This document shows, piece by piece, positions 1 to 6,871 of a stretch of DNA of 48,244 nucleotides (position 1 is the stretch's first letter; every line of letters starts with the position of its first letter). Origin of the DNA: Bacteroidota bacterium (GTDB lineage: Bacteria; Bacteroidota; Bacteroidia; Bacteroidales; UBA10428). The translations under genes and the position numbers were made by a program. The stretch lies in the NCBI GenBank assembly GCA_023442525.1, contig JAEZZA010000030.1, positions 1 through 48,244 on the forward strand. The letters are read 5' to 3'. Below the pieces are notes generated by a model, which was not told where the DNA came from, made no database searches, and saw only the letters and a program-made list of their open reading frames with translations.

Positions 1-259
1 CGGATAACTACATCAACTCCCGACCTGACAGAGTTGAAAACCTGTCAGAGTCGGATAACTACATCAACTACCGACCTGACAGAGTTGAAAACCTGTCAGA
101 GTCGGATAACTACATCAACTACCGACCTGACAATAGTTGAAAACCTGTCAGAGTCGGATAACTACATCAACTACCGACCTGACAGAGTTGAAAACCTGTC
201 AGAGTCGGATAACTACATCAACTACCGACCTGACAGAGTTGAAAACCTGTCAGAGTCGG
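1..259. repeat. Tandem array of five 51-bp units, each holding a palindrome
   Basis: Units start at 1, 52, 103, 155 and 206; the third is 52 bp because of a one-base insertion near 133. Each unit carries CCTGACAG, a loop containing GTTGAAAA, and CTGTCAG, with outer CCGA/TCGG pairing that runs into the next unit. This makes hairpins at about 20-54, 71-105, 122-157, 174-208 and 225-259. The hairpin is a shortened relative of the dispersed palindromes at 3858, 6135 and 23464. The array starts at the window edge, so its true length is unknown. Reading frames through it are repeat translations, not genes. Confidence 0.9.
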
Positions 260-691
260 TTTTCTGTCTTCCTTATAACTATTGCCTTCGCTTAAACATC
301 CAGAGCATTGTAAGTGAGGCTACAACGCACACGAGCCAGAATAACGGGTAGGCCCATGGCCATTTGAGTAATCGTACGTGCCAGACGCTGCAAATTAGCT
401 TAAAAGGAGTTGAGTGCCCGCTGACATGGACGAAAGAGTGTTTCACTCCGAATAAGAAATTGTTGCGAACAGACTACAATCCCGCAAATGAACAGTCGTC
501 CTGGATACTACAATATGCGCCTGATTCAACATTACTCAAACTGAAAATCTCAGCTGATTTTGGAACGATAACACTTTTATAGAGTACATAAAAACTCTTA
601 TTTAGAAAATGTTTGCTTAATAAAAAATTAGATACAGCAGGTAGTTTCGCCTCCGAAGTCACCAATTATTTAATGGGTACGGGGTGAAAGG
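260..691. other. Intergenic stretch without a convincing gene
   Basis: No reading frame here has a recognisable domain. On the minus strand, 292 to about 450 reads as a protein-like stretch interrupted by TAA at 400-402 (residues such as RLARTIT and YNALDV before a TAA at 292-294). It may be a decayed C-terminal fragment, but I cannot assign a family. Confidence 0.5.
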
Positions 692-1723
692 CTATTCCCT
701 CAGTGCCCTGTAGCGCCTTCCCCAGAATTTGTATTTCGTTAATGAAGTATAAACAACCATTCTTTCAATAAGTCGGAATCTCATCAAGAAGTGGATTATT
801 CTGTACCAAATAAAAAAAAGAAAAAGGAAGAGAGCTGTTTCTGCAATCATCCTAAGAAGTCCGCTTTCGAATTTGAAAGACAAATTATCAAGAAATTGAT
901 ATAAAGCACCAAGCAATATAGTATAGTAACAAACTATATAGGCAGCAATATATCCATGTCCGGTTTCAATGGCTTTTACAGGACAATTACTCATGCACTT
1001 CATACAACTCTCGCAATTAAAAGTCCAGAATGGCCGATTATTCACTTTAACGATTGCTCTGACCGGACAACCTTTTACACAAATATCGCAATTATTACAA
1101 TCAGCAGATGAGTAGAAAGTCTTAGCAAAAAAGAAACGGCCTATGAAATAATAAAGTACCGAAACAGGTGCGATTAAGATATCCTGCACCTCCCATAATG
1201 CATTAAAATCATTTCTTCCTGAAATTATCTTTTTTGAAAACTTCTTTACACGTTCTTTAACTTTTTCATGAATTATTTTAACTGTTTTCTGATTTAGTCC
1301 CGGATGCACTGAAATCCAGTTGGAAGGCAAATCAACCGGGCAAACACCCTTTATGGAATAGTTTTTTATTTTGAGGATCAACATGGAAATGTAGAATGCA
1401 AGGCCGGTTAATCCAGGTGTGACAAACCGGCCAATAAGCATTCCGGCCCTTGTGTTCATTAAGACTATATCATTTCTGCCTTTCGGGAAACGTGTAATAA
1501 AGCGGAGCATTACAGGAGGATAGTTAAATCCATGTATTGGGGAAACAAAAATAATCAAGGCCTCGGGATCCGGCTTTTCAATGTGAATACGGTCAATCAG
1601 TGCAATATTATATAACCGTGTTTCAATATTGTTTTCGGATGCCACAAGCGAGAACCACAATGCAACATTTTTAGAGTTGCCTGTTCCGGTGAAATAATAG
1701 ATAATACATTTTCTGTATTTCAT
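692..1723 (-). CDS. EFR1 family ferredoxin with flavodoxin-like N-terminus
   Basis: The 343-residue protein starts with a flavodoxin-like segment (FTGTGNS at 11-17, the usual FMN phosphate loop). It then has two 4Fe-4S ferredoxin motifs, with cysteines at 209, 212, 215 and 219 and at 237, 240, 243 and 247. Two hydrophobic stretches follow (about 258-278 and 290-312), so the C-terminus is probably in the membrane. This order matches the EFR1 family, thought to pass electrons between flavin and Fe-S clusters; partner and substrate are unknown. The gene stands alone with long gaps on both sides, so context gives no pathway. Confidence 0.8.
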   Translation of the reverse strand: MKYRKCIIYYFTGTGNSKNVALWFSLVASENNIETRLYNIALIDRIHIEKPDPEALIIFVSPIHGFNYPPVMLRFITRFPKGRNDIVLMNTRAGMLIGRFVTPGLTGLAFYISMLILKIKNYSIKGVCPVDLPSNWISVHPGLNQKTVKIIHEKVKERVKKFSKKIISGRNDFNALWEVQDILIAPVSVLYYFIGRFFFAKTFYSSADCNNCDICVKGCPVRAIVKVNNRPFWTFNCESCMKCMSNCPVKAIETGHGYIAAYIVCYYTILLGALYQFLDNLSFKFESGLLRMIAETALFLFLFFIWYRIIHFLMRFRLIERMVVYTSLTKYKFWGRRYRALRE

Positions 1724-1862
1724 GATGAACTATGCTAAGAATAAAATTAGAAAATTATTCCAATTTAGTACAATCTTAGAGGAAACAGAGATAATAAGAA
1801 GGCTATAAATAGTTTATTTGCAACAAATTGGTGTATTAGTGGCTAAGATTTCTAAAGCCATT

Positions 1863-1898
1863 GTCCCTGGAGTCCCTAAGGTCCCTAGGGTCCCTGTT
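1863..1898. repeat. 9-bp tandem repeat, four units of GTCCCT plus three bases
   Basis: Units beginning GTCCCT start at 1863, 1872, 1881 and 1890 with endings GGA, AAG, AGG and GTT. The core resembles the GTCCCT words of the heptamer tract beside glnS at 4219-4359. Confidence 0.8.
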
Positions 1899-1913
1899 AC
1901 TCCCCGTCGCTAA

Positions 1914-1938
1914 CCTGTCAGGAGTAATACCTGACAGG
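1914..1938. repeat. CCTGTCAGG/CCTGACAGG palindrome
   Basis: Perfect 9-bp arms around a 7-base loop (AGTAATA). It has the stem core of the family also seen at 1-259, 3858, 6135 and 23464 but lacks the outer CCGATC/GATCGG arms. With the copy at 3858 it brackets the restriction-modification genes. Confidence 0.85.
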
Positions 1939-2119
1939 ATGCGATAAATGCTCAATAAGCCGATAAAATACCTCCAGAAGGTTTATAGGATCCACATAAA
2001 ACCACTGATTCCTTCCTTTGCATGTGCTATTTGAAAGTTTCCTTGTAATTATTTATAAAAATCCTTATTCTGGGTCGGTTCAAACGGATTACTTTTTTTC
2101 GCAGATATTCGCCTTGCGA

Positions 2120-2887
2120 TTATCCCTTTTTATATTCTTTTTCAATCCCTTCAGAGTTAAACCTAACTAATTTTTCCCAATTTATTCCGCCATCATCAAA
2201 ACTAAAATCTAATAGAAATTCCCTTTCTAATCGATTCTTAAGTTTATCGTAAGAATCTTTGAATAGCTTGTTTCTTAATTCAGCTTCATATCCTAAAGGC
2301 TCTATCAACTGAACAAATAAATCAGGCTCATTTGAAATTAATTCCCAAAACCTTTTACCGCATATTTTATAATAGTTACCTTTTGATTTATATTCTGATC
2401 TTTCATAAGATTTTCCATAACAACATCCATTTACACATACAACATTAACTTTAGAGCCTGAAGTTGATAATCTTTTTCTGGCAGAATTAAATTGATCGAC
2501 CATTTTTTTGACCTGGCTGGAATTACCCCAATTAGGACCGGATTTAATTGACACAAGGTATCGGTTGCCATCCCTGTCAAAGTCTAAATCTATACCATCA
2601 ACCCCAGCTTTACGGCCTGTATATACATAGTTATTTATATAAATAGCCAGTCTTTCAAGCCAATTCCCAAAAATACCTTCTTCACTTGAGGATAGATAGG
2701 CGTTCAGGATTCCTGAGACAATTTCATTTGCAGATGATACATTCTTAGCCTTATATAAATAAGGATTTTTCCTTAACAAGATATCTTTCAATTTTATTGA
2801 CGCCAAACTGTCTAATCTTTTCTGATGAAATTCACCAATATTATTCTTGACGTACAGAGATACGTCTTTTAGATTTAACTTTTTCAT
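2120..2887 (-). CDS. Type II restriction endonuclease, PmeII-like PD-(D/E)XK family
   Basis: Probable restriction endonuclease partner of the overlapping upstream methyltransferase. The protein resembles the PmeII family throughout: an N-terminal NIGEFHQKR segment, NPYLYKAKN, a GIDLDFD strand, SIKSGPNWGNSSQ and NGCCYG. Counted from the ATG at 2887, likely catalytic residues are E78, D100 and K115, spaced as in PD-(D/E)XK nucleases. I chose this ATG because the more upstream start (2905) is a TTG. The gene overlaps the methyltransferase end by 47 nt, implying coupled translation. It is clearly more AT-rich than its neighbours, consistent with transfer. Target sequence cannot be read from the protein. 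Confidence 0.8.
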   Translation of the reverse strand: MKKLNLKDVSLYVKNNIGEFHQKRLDSLASIKLKDILLRKNPYLYKAKNVSSANEIVSGILNAYLSSSEEGIFGNWLERLAIYINNYVYTGRKAGVDGIDLDFDRDGNRYLVSIKSGPNWGNSSQVKKMVDQFNSARKRLSTSGSKVNVVCVNGCCYGKSYERSEYKSKGNYYKICGKRFWELISNEPDLFVQLIEPLGYEAELRNKLFKDSYDKLKNRLEREFLLDFSFDDGGINWEKLVRFNSEGIEKEYKKG

Positions 2888-3725
2888 ATTTTGCTTTTGG
2901 TTCAATAAGGTATAATTCTACCGGCTGAAGTTTCTTTTTCACCATACTATAGTATTCAGGAACGATGTCGATTCCAATCGAATTTCTCTTCATTCGGTTA
3001 GCAACGAAGAGTGTAGTTCCAGACCCCATAAATGGATCAAGGACTGTATCATTTTGCCTGGTGAATAATTTAATGAACCATTCTGGTAACTCTTCTGGAA
3101 AAGCCGCGCTGTGATTTTTATTGCTGCATTCGGTAGCAAGATGGAGCACGTTTGTAGGATATGCCTTGTCTCTGTCAATCCAATTTGATATGTTTTTTCC
3201 AAAACCACTACCTACTTTTGAATTATCCCGAATTTTATCGGTTTTGGACAAATTCTTTAGTCTGGATTTAGCCCAATCTCCCATTGGTACCATAACTTCA
3301 TCCTGATACATATGAAATTTACGACTTTTGTTAAATTGTAAAAGTCTTTCCCATGCATCTCTAAAGCGATTGGGCCATTTACCCGGATAAGAATTCTTTT
3401 TGTGCCAAATGAATTCCTCTGTCCATAACCAACCCTGCTTTCGCATAGCAAGTATCAATTCCATAACATATGTACTTCGCTCACCATCAACAACCTTTTC
3501 TTTTATATTCAATATAAAGGTACCTGTTGGTTTTAAAACTCGCAGTAATTGATATGAAATTGGCAAGAACCATTCTACATATTTATCAGGATGGATACCA
3601 CCATAAGTATCTTTTCTCTGATCAGCATAAGGTGGTGATGTAATGATCAGATCAATTGTGTTTTCAGGGATTAGCTTAAGTATATCTTTACTGTCCCCTA
3701 AGTATATATCATTACGTAATTCCAT
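2841..3725 (-). CDS. Type II DNA methyltransferase, beta class (N4-cytosine or N6-adenine)
   Basis: Modification enzyme of the restriction-modification pair. Catalytic motif IV (TSPPY, residues 29-33 from the ATG) precedes the SAM-binding motif I (DPFMGSGTT, 230-238), the order of beta-class amino-methyltransferases. SPPY favours N4-cytosine methylation but does not exclude N6-adenine. Start at ATG 3725: the longer frame would begin at a TTG that is the end of the TAAATTTG promoter box at 3741-3748. The nuclease gene follows with a 47-nt overlap, so the protective enzyme is made first from one short operon. AT-rich like its partner. Confidence 0.88.
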   Translation of the reverse strand: MELRNDIYLGDSKDILKLIPENTIDLIITSPPYADQRKDTYGGIHPDKYVEWFLPISYQLLRVLKPTGTFILNIKEKVVDGERSTYVMELILAMRKQGWLWTEEFIWHKKNSYPGKWPNRFRDAWERLLQFNKSRKFHMYQDEVMVPMGDWAKSRLKNLSKTDKIRDNSKVGSGFGKNISNWIDRDKAYPTNVLHLATECSNKNHSAAFPEELPEWFIKLFTRQNDTVLDPFMGSGTTLFVANRMKRNSIGIDIVPEYYSMVKKKLQPVELYLIEPKAKYEKVKSKRRISVRQE

Positions 3726-3740
3726 ATTATTAATAGAAAC

Positions 3741-3748
3741 CAAATTTA
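3741..3748 (-). promoter_or_regulatory. Bacteroidota -7 box (TAAATTTG) for the restriction-modification operon
   Basis: Matches TAnnTTTG 15 bp upstream of the methyltransferase ATG at 3725. No clear -33 TTTG is seen. If used, the transcript has a leader of about 10 nt. Confidence 0.5.
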
Positions 3749-3857
3749 ATTGATAATTGCGCTAAATTATTCTGGTGTTAATAACTTGATAGAAACTATT
3801 CGAAATAAAACTATCGAATCAAAAAATCTTAATTAAACATAAAATGGAGAGCCTCTA

Positions 3858-3903
3858 CCGATCAAACCTGACAGGAGAGGAAAACACCTGTCAGGAAGAT
3901 CGG
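3858..3903. repeat. 46-bp dispersed palindrome, copy A
   Basis: Begins CCGATCAAACCTGACAGG and ends CCTGTCAGGAAGATCGG around a loop with GAGGAAAACA. All 46 bases match the copy at 23464-23509, and it is the reverse complement, apart from two loop bases, of the copy at 6135-6178. No target duplication or transposase is visible, so it looks like a REP-like non-autonomous repeat. Confidence 0.9.
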
Positions 3904-4050
3904 AGCACCACAAATGTCCAAGATGTTATGCACCAGCGTAATACGAAGAGTGCGGTAGCAAAATAAAAAATTCCTTATTGTACGGCCTGCTGTCTGAGCG
4001 AAGTCGAGGCACGAGACGGAGTGAGTTCAGTCCGTAAGCCTTCTTTGGTT

Positions 4051-4072
4051 ACTTTCTGTGGCGACAGAAAGT
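4051..4072 (-). terminator. Hairpin downstream of tRNA-Gln
   Basis: Perfect 9-bp stem (ACTTTCTGT/ACAGAAAGT) with loop GGCG, starting 11 nt beyond the tRNA 3' end. There is no T run, so it may be a processing or rho-type signal, not an intrinsic terminator. Confidence 0.4.
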
Positions 4073-4082
4073 GACAACTCTG

Positions 4083-4156
4083 TTGCCCTGCTAGGACTCG
4101 AACCTAGACTCTTCTGATCCAGAGTCAGACGTGTTAGCCAATTACACTACAGGGCA
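4083..4156 (-). tRNA. tRNA-Gln (anticodon CUG)
   Basis: 74 nt. Acceptor stem TGCCCTG/CAGGGCA, anticodon stem TCTGA/TCAGA with loop CTCTGGA giving anticodon CTG, TPsiC loop with GGTTCGAGTCC, discriminator A at 4083. No CCA is encoded. It lies 169 bp downstream of, and on the same strand as, the glutaminyl-tRNA synthetase gene, so the cognate pair is adjacent. Confidence 0.93.
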
Positions 4157-4169
4157 ATTTTTGAGGGTG

Positions 4170-4199
4170 CAAATTTAGATTAAATTCCGAAATATCAAA
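4170..4199 (-). promoter_or_regulatory. Promoter of tRNA-Gln
   Basis: TTTG (4196-4199) and TAAATTTG (4170-4177), read on the minus strand and 18 bp apart. They match the Bacteroidota TTTG/TAnnTTTG consensus and place the start about 7 nt before the tRNA. The tRNA is therefore probably transcribed on its own, not as a tail of glnS. Confidence 0.7.
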
Positions 4200-4218
4200 A
4201 AAAAGTGATAAGAAAGAA

Positions 4219-4359
4219 GGGACGAGGGACATAAAAGGGACAAGGGACAAGGGATGTGAGAGACGAGTGATGAGAGACGTCTTCTCCCTCAATACTTCCC
4301 TCTCGTCCCTCGTCCCTCGTCCCTGCTACTTGTCCTTCGTCCCTTGTCCCTCGTCCCTG
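4219..4359. repeat. Heptamer repeats GGGAC(A/G)A in inverted arrangement
   Basis: 4219-4254 holds GGGACGA/GGGACAA words on the plus strand. 4303-4359 holds the reverse complement (TCCCTCG, TCCCTTG, TCCTTCG). The two arms could form a long imperfect hairpin. The right arm reaches into glnS and encodes its last residues. Confidence 0.8.
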
Positions 4360-6035
4360 CTATAAATCTTCGTCCAATCATCCTTCAACGTCACCGTGCG
4401 GTTGAATATGATATGATCAGCTGTGGAATCCTTATCGACACAGAAATATCCCGTACGCTGAAACTGGTATTCTTCCATCGGTTTGGCGTTTACCAGCCCC
4501 GGCTCGGCCTTTGCAGTTATTACTTTTAATGAATCGGGATTCAGGTTCGACTTCCAGTCCTTCCCTTCTTCACAATTATCCGGATCAGGAACCATGAAAA
4601 GCCGGTCGTAAAGCCGAACCTCAACATCAATGGCATGACGGGCCGAAACCCAGTGAATGGTCGCCTTCACCTTCCTGTTGGCTCCTTCCAGTCCGCTTCT
4701 GGTGAGTGGATCGTAGGTACAACGGATTTCGCTTATATTACCCTGCTCATCACGCTCAAATCCTGTACATTTTATGATGTATGCATTCTTAAGTCTCACT
4801 TCATTTCCCGGGAACAAACGGAAAAATTTCTTCGGTGGCTCAGGCATGAAATCGTCGCTTTCGATATAGATCTCCCGTGAAAAAGGCACTTTCCTTGTAC
4901 CTGCGTTTTCATCTTCGGGATTATTTTCTGCCACCATCCATTCTTCCATGGCCGCATCGTAGTGCTCTATAATCACTTTTACGGGCCGGGAAACTACCAT
5001 CACCCGCCGTGCAATCTTATTCAGATCTTCACGGACAATATGCTCGAGTAAAGCGTGATCAATTACATTCTCACGTTTGGCAATTCCCACCGTTTCAGCA
5101 AAGTTCCGCAATGATGCCGGCGTATATCCTCTTCGCCTTAAACCACATATCGTGGGCATGCGCGGATCGTCCCAGCCACTGACATGTCCTTCATTCACCA
5201 ATTGCAGCATTTTCCGCTTGCTCATTACCGTATAATTCAAATTCAGGCGGGCAAATTCAATCTGTCGGGGCCGGTAATCTCCTTCCGCAATCTGATCAAG
5301 GCACCAGTCGTACAAAGGACGGTGAACTTCAAATTCCAGTGTGCAAAGCGAATGGGTTATCCCTTCAATATAATCCGATTGCCCGTGAGCCCAATCGTAC
5401 ATAGGGTAAATGCACCATTTGTCGCCTGTACGGTGATGACGAGCATGTTTGATACGATATAAAACGGGATCGCGCATATGCATGTTGGGAGATGCCATGT
5501 CGATCTTTGCTCTTAATATTTTAGAACCATCCGGGAATTCTCCGTTTTTCATCCGCATGAAAAGATCAAGGTTTTCTTCCGGAGTGCGGTTGCGGAAAGG
5601 ACTCTCTTTACCAGGCTGCGTGGGGGTTCCCCTGTTGGCCGATATGTCTTCGGCCGATCCTTCATCAACGTATGCTTTTCCGCCTCTTATGAGTTTTACT
5701 GCCCACTCAAAAAGCTGGTCAAAGTAATCCGAAGCGTAATGGGCATCACCGTACCAGTTGAAACCCAGCCATTGGATGTCTTCTTTAATGGCATCCACAT
5801 ACTCCACATCTTCAGTTACCGGGTTGGTGTCGTCGAACCGGAGATTACATTTGCCATTGTATTTCTGTGCTATTCCAAAACTGAGACAGATGGCCTTGGC
5901 GTGCCCTATATGCAGGTAGCCATTTGGTTCAGGTGGGAACCGGGTGTGCACCCTGCCATCATTCTTACCGTTTCGTAGGTCTTCTTCAACAATTTCTTCA
6001 ATAAAATTCAGCGGCTTGATCTCAGAATTGTCCAT
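4326..6035 (-). CDS. glnS: Glutaminyl-tRNA synthetase
   Basis: Class I synthetase that charges tRNA-Gln with glutamine in the cytoplasm. Counted from ATG 6035, the HIGH motif is at 42-45 (PPEPNGYLHIGH) and the KMSKS equivalent is VMSKRKM at 270-276. The C-terminal half is the anticodon-binding beta-barrel region. Length 569 residues, normal for the family. I rejected the start at 6113 because a TAnnTTTG box lies at 6060-6067, inside that extension. The last nine or so residues (DEGQGTKDK) are encoded by heptamer repeats, so the original stop seems to have been lost and replaced within the repeat. tRNA-Gln(CUG) lies just downstream. Confidence 0.97.
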   Translation of the reverse strand: MDNSEIKPLNFIEEIVEEDLRNGKNDGRVHTRFPPEPNGYLHIGHAKAICLSFGIAQKYNGKCNLRFDDTNPVTEDVEYVDAIKEDIQWLGFNWYGDAHYASDYFDQLFEWAVKLIRGGKAYVDEGSAEDISANRGTPTQPGKESPFRNRTPEENLDLFMRMKNGEFPDGSKILRAKIDMASPNMHMRDPVLYRIKHARHHRTGDKWCIYPMYDWAHGQSDYIEGITHSLCTLEFEVHRPLYDWCLDQIAEGDYRPRQIEFARLNLNYTVMSKRKMLQLVNEGHVSGWDDPRMPTICGLRRRGYTPASLRNFAETVGIAKRENVIDHALLEHIVREDLNKIARRVMVVSRPVKVIIEHYDAAMEEWMVAENNPEDENAGTRKVPFSREIYIESDDFMPEPPKKFFRLFPGNEVRLKNAYIIKCTGFERDEQGNISEIRCTYDPLTRSGLEGANRKVKATIHWVSARHAIDVEVRLYDRLFMVPDPDNCEEGKDWKSNLNPDSLKVITAKAEPGLVNAKPMEEYQFQRTGYFCVDKDSTADHIIFNRTVTLKDDWTKIYSRDEGQGTKDK

Positions 6036-6059
6036 TTTGATTTTCCAATAGTTGGGGAA

Positions 6060-6067
6060 CAAAAGTA
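6060..6067 (-). promoter_or_regulatory. -7 box (TACTTTTG) of glnS
   Basis: Matches TAnnTTTG 24 bp upstream of ATG 6035 and predicts a leader of roughly 18 nt. It decides the glnS start. No good -33 TTTG is visible. Confidence 0.55.
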
Positions 6068-6134
6068 GAAAAAGTTTTGAAGTTAGACTGTAACATTCTT
6101 CATGTTGTTTCATTCCTCAGGAAGTCGTGCAGTC

Positions 6135-6178
6135 CCGATCTTCCTGACAGGTATTCCTCTCCTGTCAGGTTTGATCGG
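6135..6178. repeat. 44-bp dispersed palindrome, copy B (inverted)
   Basis: Reverse complement of the copies at 3858 and 23464; the only difference is the loop, which is two bases shorter. Stem arms CCTGACAGG/CCTGTCAGG and outer CCGATC/GATCGG are intact. Confidence 0.9.
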
Positions 6179-6230
6179 AAGTAACAAATAGAAATCATAC
6201 AGTCGGGCAGTCGTGCATGCGCTTGCACCA

Positions 6231-6269
6231 ATCGTAAATCGTAAATCGTTAAATCGTAAATAGTAAATT
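6231..6269. repeat. Short tandem repeat of ATCGTAA-type words
   Basis: About five imperfect 7-8 bp units (ATCGTAA, ATCGTTA, ATCGTAA, ATAGTAA) directly upstream of the folB promoter box. A change in unit number would alter spacing to any -33 element. Confidence 0.75.
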
Positions 6270-6288
6270 GTTTATAGTACCTAATTAA

Positions 6289-6296
6289 TATCTTTG
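6289..6296 (+). promoter_or_regulatory. -7 box (TATCTTTG) of folB
   Basis: Exact TAnnTTTG match 18 bp upstream of the folB ATG. A weak TTG at about 6268 is 18 bp further upstream. Predicted leader is about 10 nt. Confidence 0.6.
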
Positions 6297-6313
6297 TATT
6301 TTACGAATGATGA

Positions 6314-6664
6314 ATGGGACAGCTGGTCTTGCAAAATATGGAGTTCTACGCCCATCACGGGCATTTTAAAGAAGAACAGGTAATTGGAGGAAGGTTTTCG
6401 GTAGACCTGGTTATTGAAACCGACCTGACACGCGTTTCGGAAACCGACGAACTGTCAGACGGCGTCGATTACAGCCGGGCCTACGAAGCAGTTAAAGCCC
6501 AGATGGCCTGTCCCTCCAAATTGCTGGAACACCTTGCCAAAAGAATACTCGATGCGGTTTATGGTGTTTCTCCCGCGATACAAAAGGTTACTGTAACCGT
6601 TTCAAAGCTGAATCCTGCTATAGGAGGCAAAATGGACCGGTTCAGTGTTATTCTTACAAGATGA
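6314..6664 (+). CDS. folB: Dihydroneopterin aldolase
   Basis: Folate biosynthesis enzyme that cleaves 7,8-dihydroneopterin to 6-hydroxymethyl-dihydropterin and glycolaldehyde. The 116-residue length fits the family. Visible family features are FYAHHGHFKEEQ near the N-terminus, the central VDYSRAYEAV segment (tyrosine), LLEHLAKRI, and a C-terminal KLNPAIGGKMDRFSV with the expected lysine. Two earlier ATGs (6307, 6310) are out of frame. The stop overlaps the next gene by 4 nt (ATGA), so the two are translated as a unit from the promoter at 6289. Confidence 0.93.
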   Translation: MGQLVLQNMEFYAHHGHFKEEQVIGGRFSVDLVIETDLTRVSETDELSDGVDYSRAYEAVKAQMACPSKLLEHLAKRILDAVYGVSPAIQKVTVTVSKLNPAIGGKMDRFSVILTR

Positions 6665-6843
6665 AACCGGTTAAAGAACAGATCAAGAAATGCCCCTCGT
6701 GCGGCAAAAGCTTTGCCTGTCAGGGTGAAGACGACTGCTGGTGCGAAAAAGTGAGGATTCACAGCCGTGAGATGAAGATGATCATGAATACTTACACCGA
6801 TTGCCTTTGCCCGGATTGCCTGAGTAAATTCAGTAAGGATTAA
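6661..6843 (+). CDS. Small cysteine-rich CWC family protein
   Basis: 60 residues with three cysteine pairs: CPSC near the N-terminus, CWC in the middle and CLCPDC near the C-terminus. This is the cysteine-rich CWC family pattern, probably a small zinc-binding fold. Function is unknown. It overlaps the folB stop by 4 nt and must share its transcript; 28 bp separate it from the PUL regulator gene that follows. Confidence 0.75.
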   Translation: MKPVKEQIKKCPSCGKSFACQGEDDCWCEKVRIHSREMKMIMNTYTDCLCPDCLSKFSKD

Positions 6844-6871
6844 ACATATAAAGTTCTCAGTATATCATTTC

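Larger units (their letters stand above)
1724..2119. other. Gene-free spacer with short repeats
   Basis: This 396-bp gap between two minus-strand genes holds a 9-bp tandem repeat at 1863-1898 and a perfect 9-bp-arm palindrome at 1914-1938. No coding signal is visible in the remainder. Confidence 0.6.
3726..4050. other. Spacer between restriction-modification genes and tRNA-Gln
   Basis: Contains the operon promoter box, the palindrome at 3858-3903 and an imperfect inverted repeat (TACGGCCTG at 3981-3989 against CAGTCCGTA at 4028-4036). No gene is visible. Confidence 0.5.

Noticed and set aside
1..259. Possible CRISPR array
   Set aside because: The whole 51-bp unit repeats, with no variable spacers, and no cas gene is present.
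34..351. 105-residue reading frame
   Set aside because: It is a translation of the tandem repeat and has no independent coding signal.
292..450. Minus-strand protein-like stretch (RLARTIT ... YNALDV), faintly like a YifB/ComM or transposase C-terminus
   Set aside because: Interrupted by TAA, too short and too divergent to assign by eye; a translated database search would decide.
364..582. 72-residue frame
   Set aside because: No family resemblance, no clear start signal and a repeat-rich setting.
6036..6113. N-terminal extension of GlnS
   Set aside because: It contains the likely -7 promoter box, and the family start fits ATG 6035.
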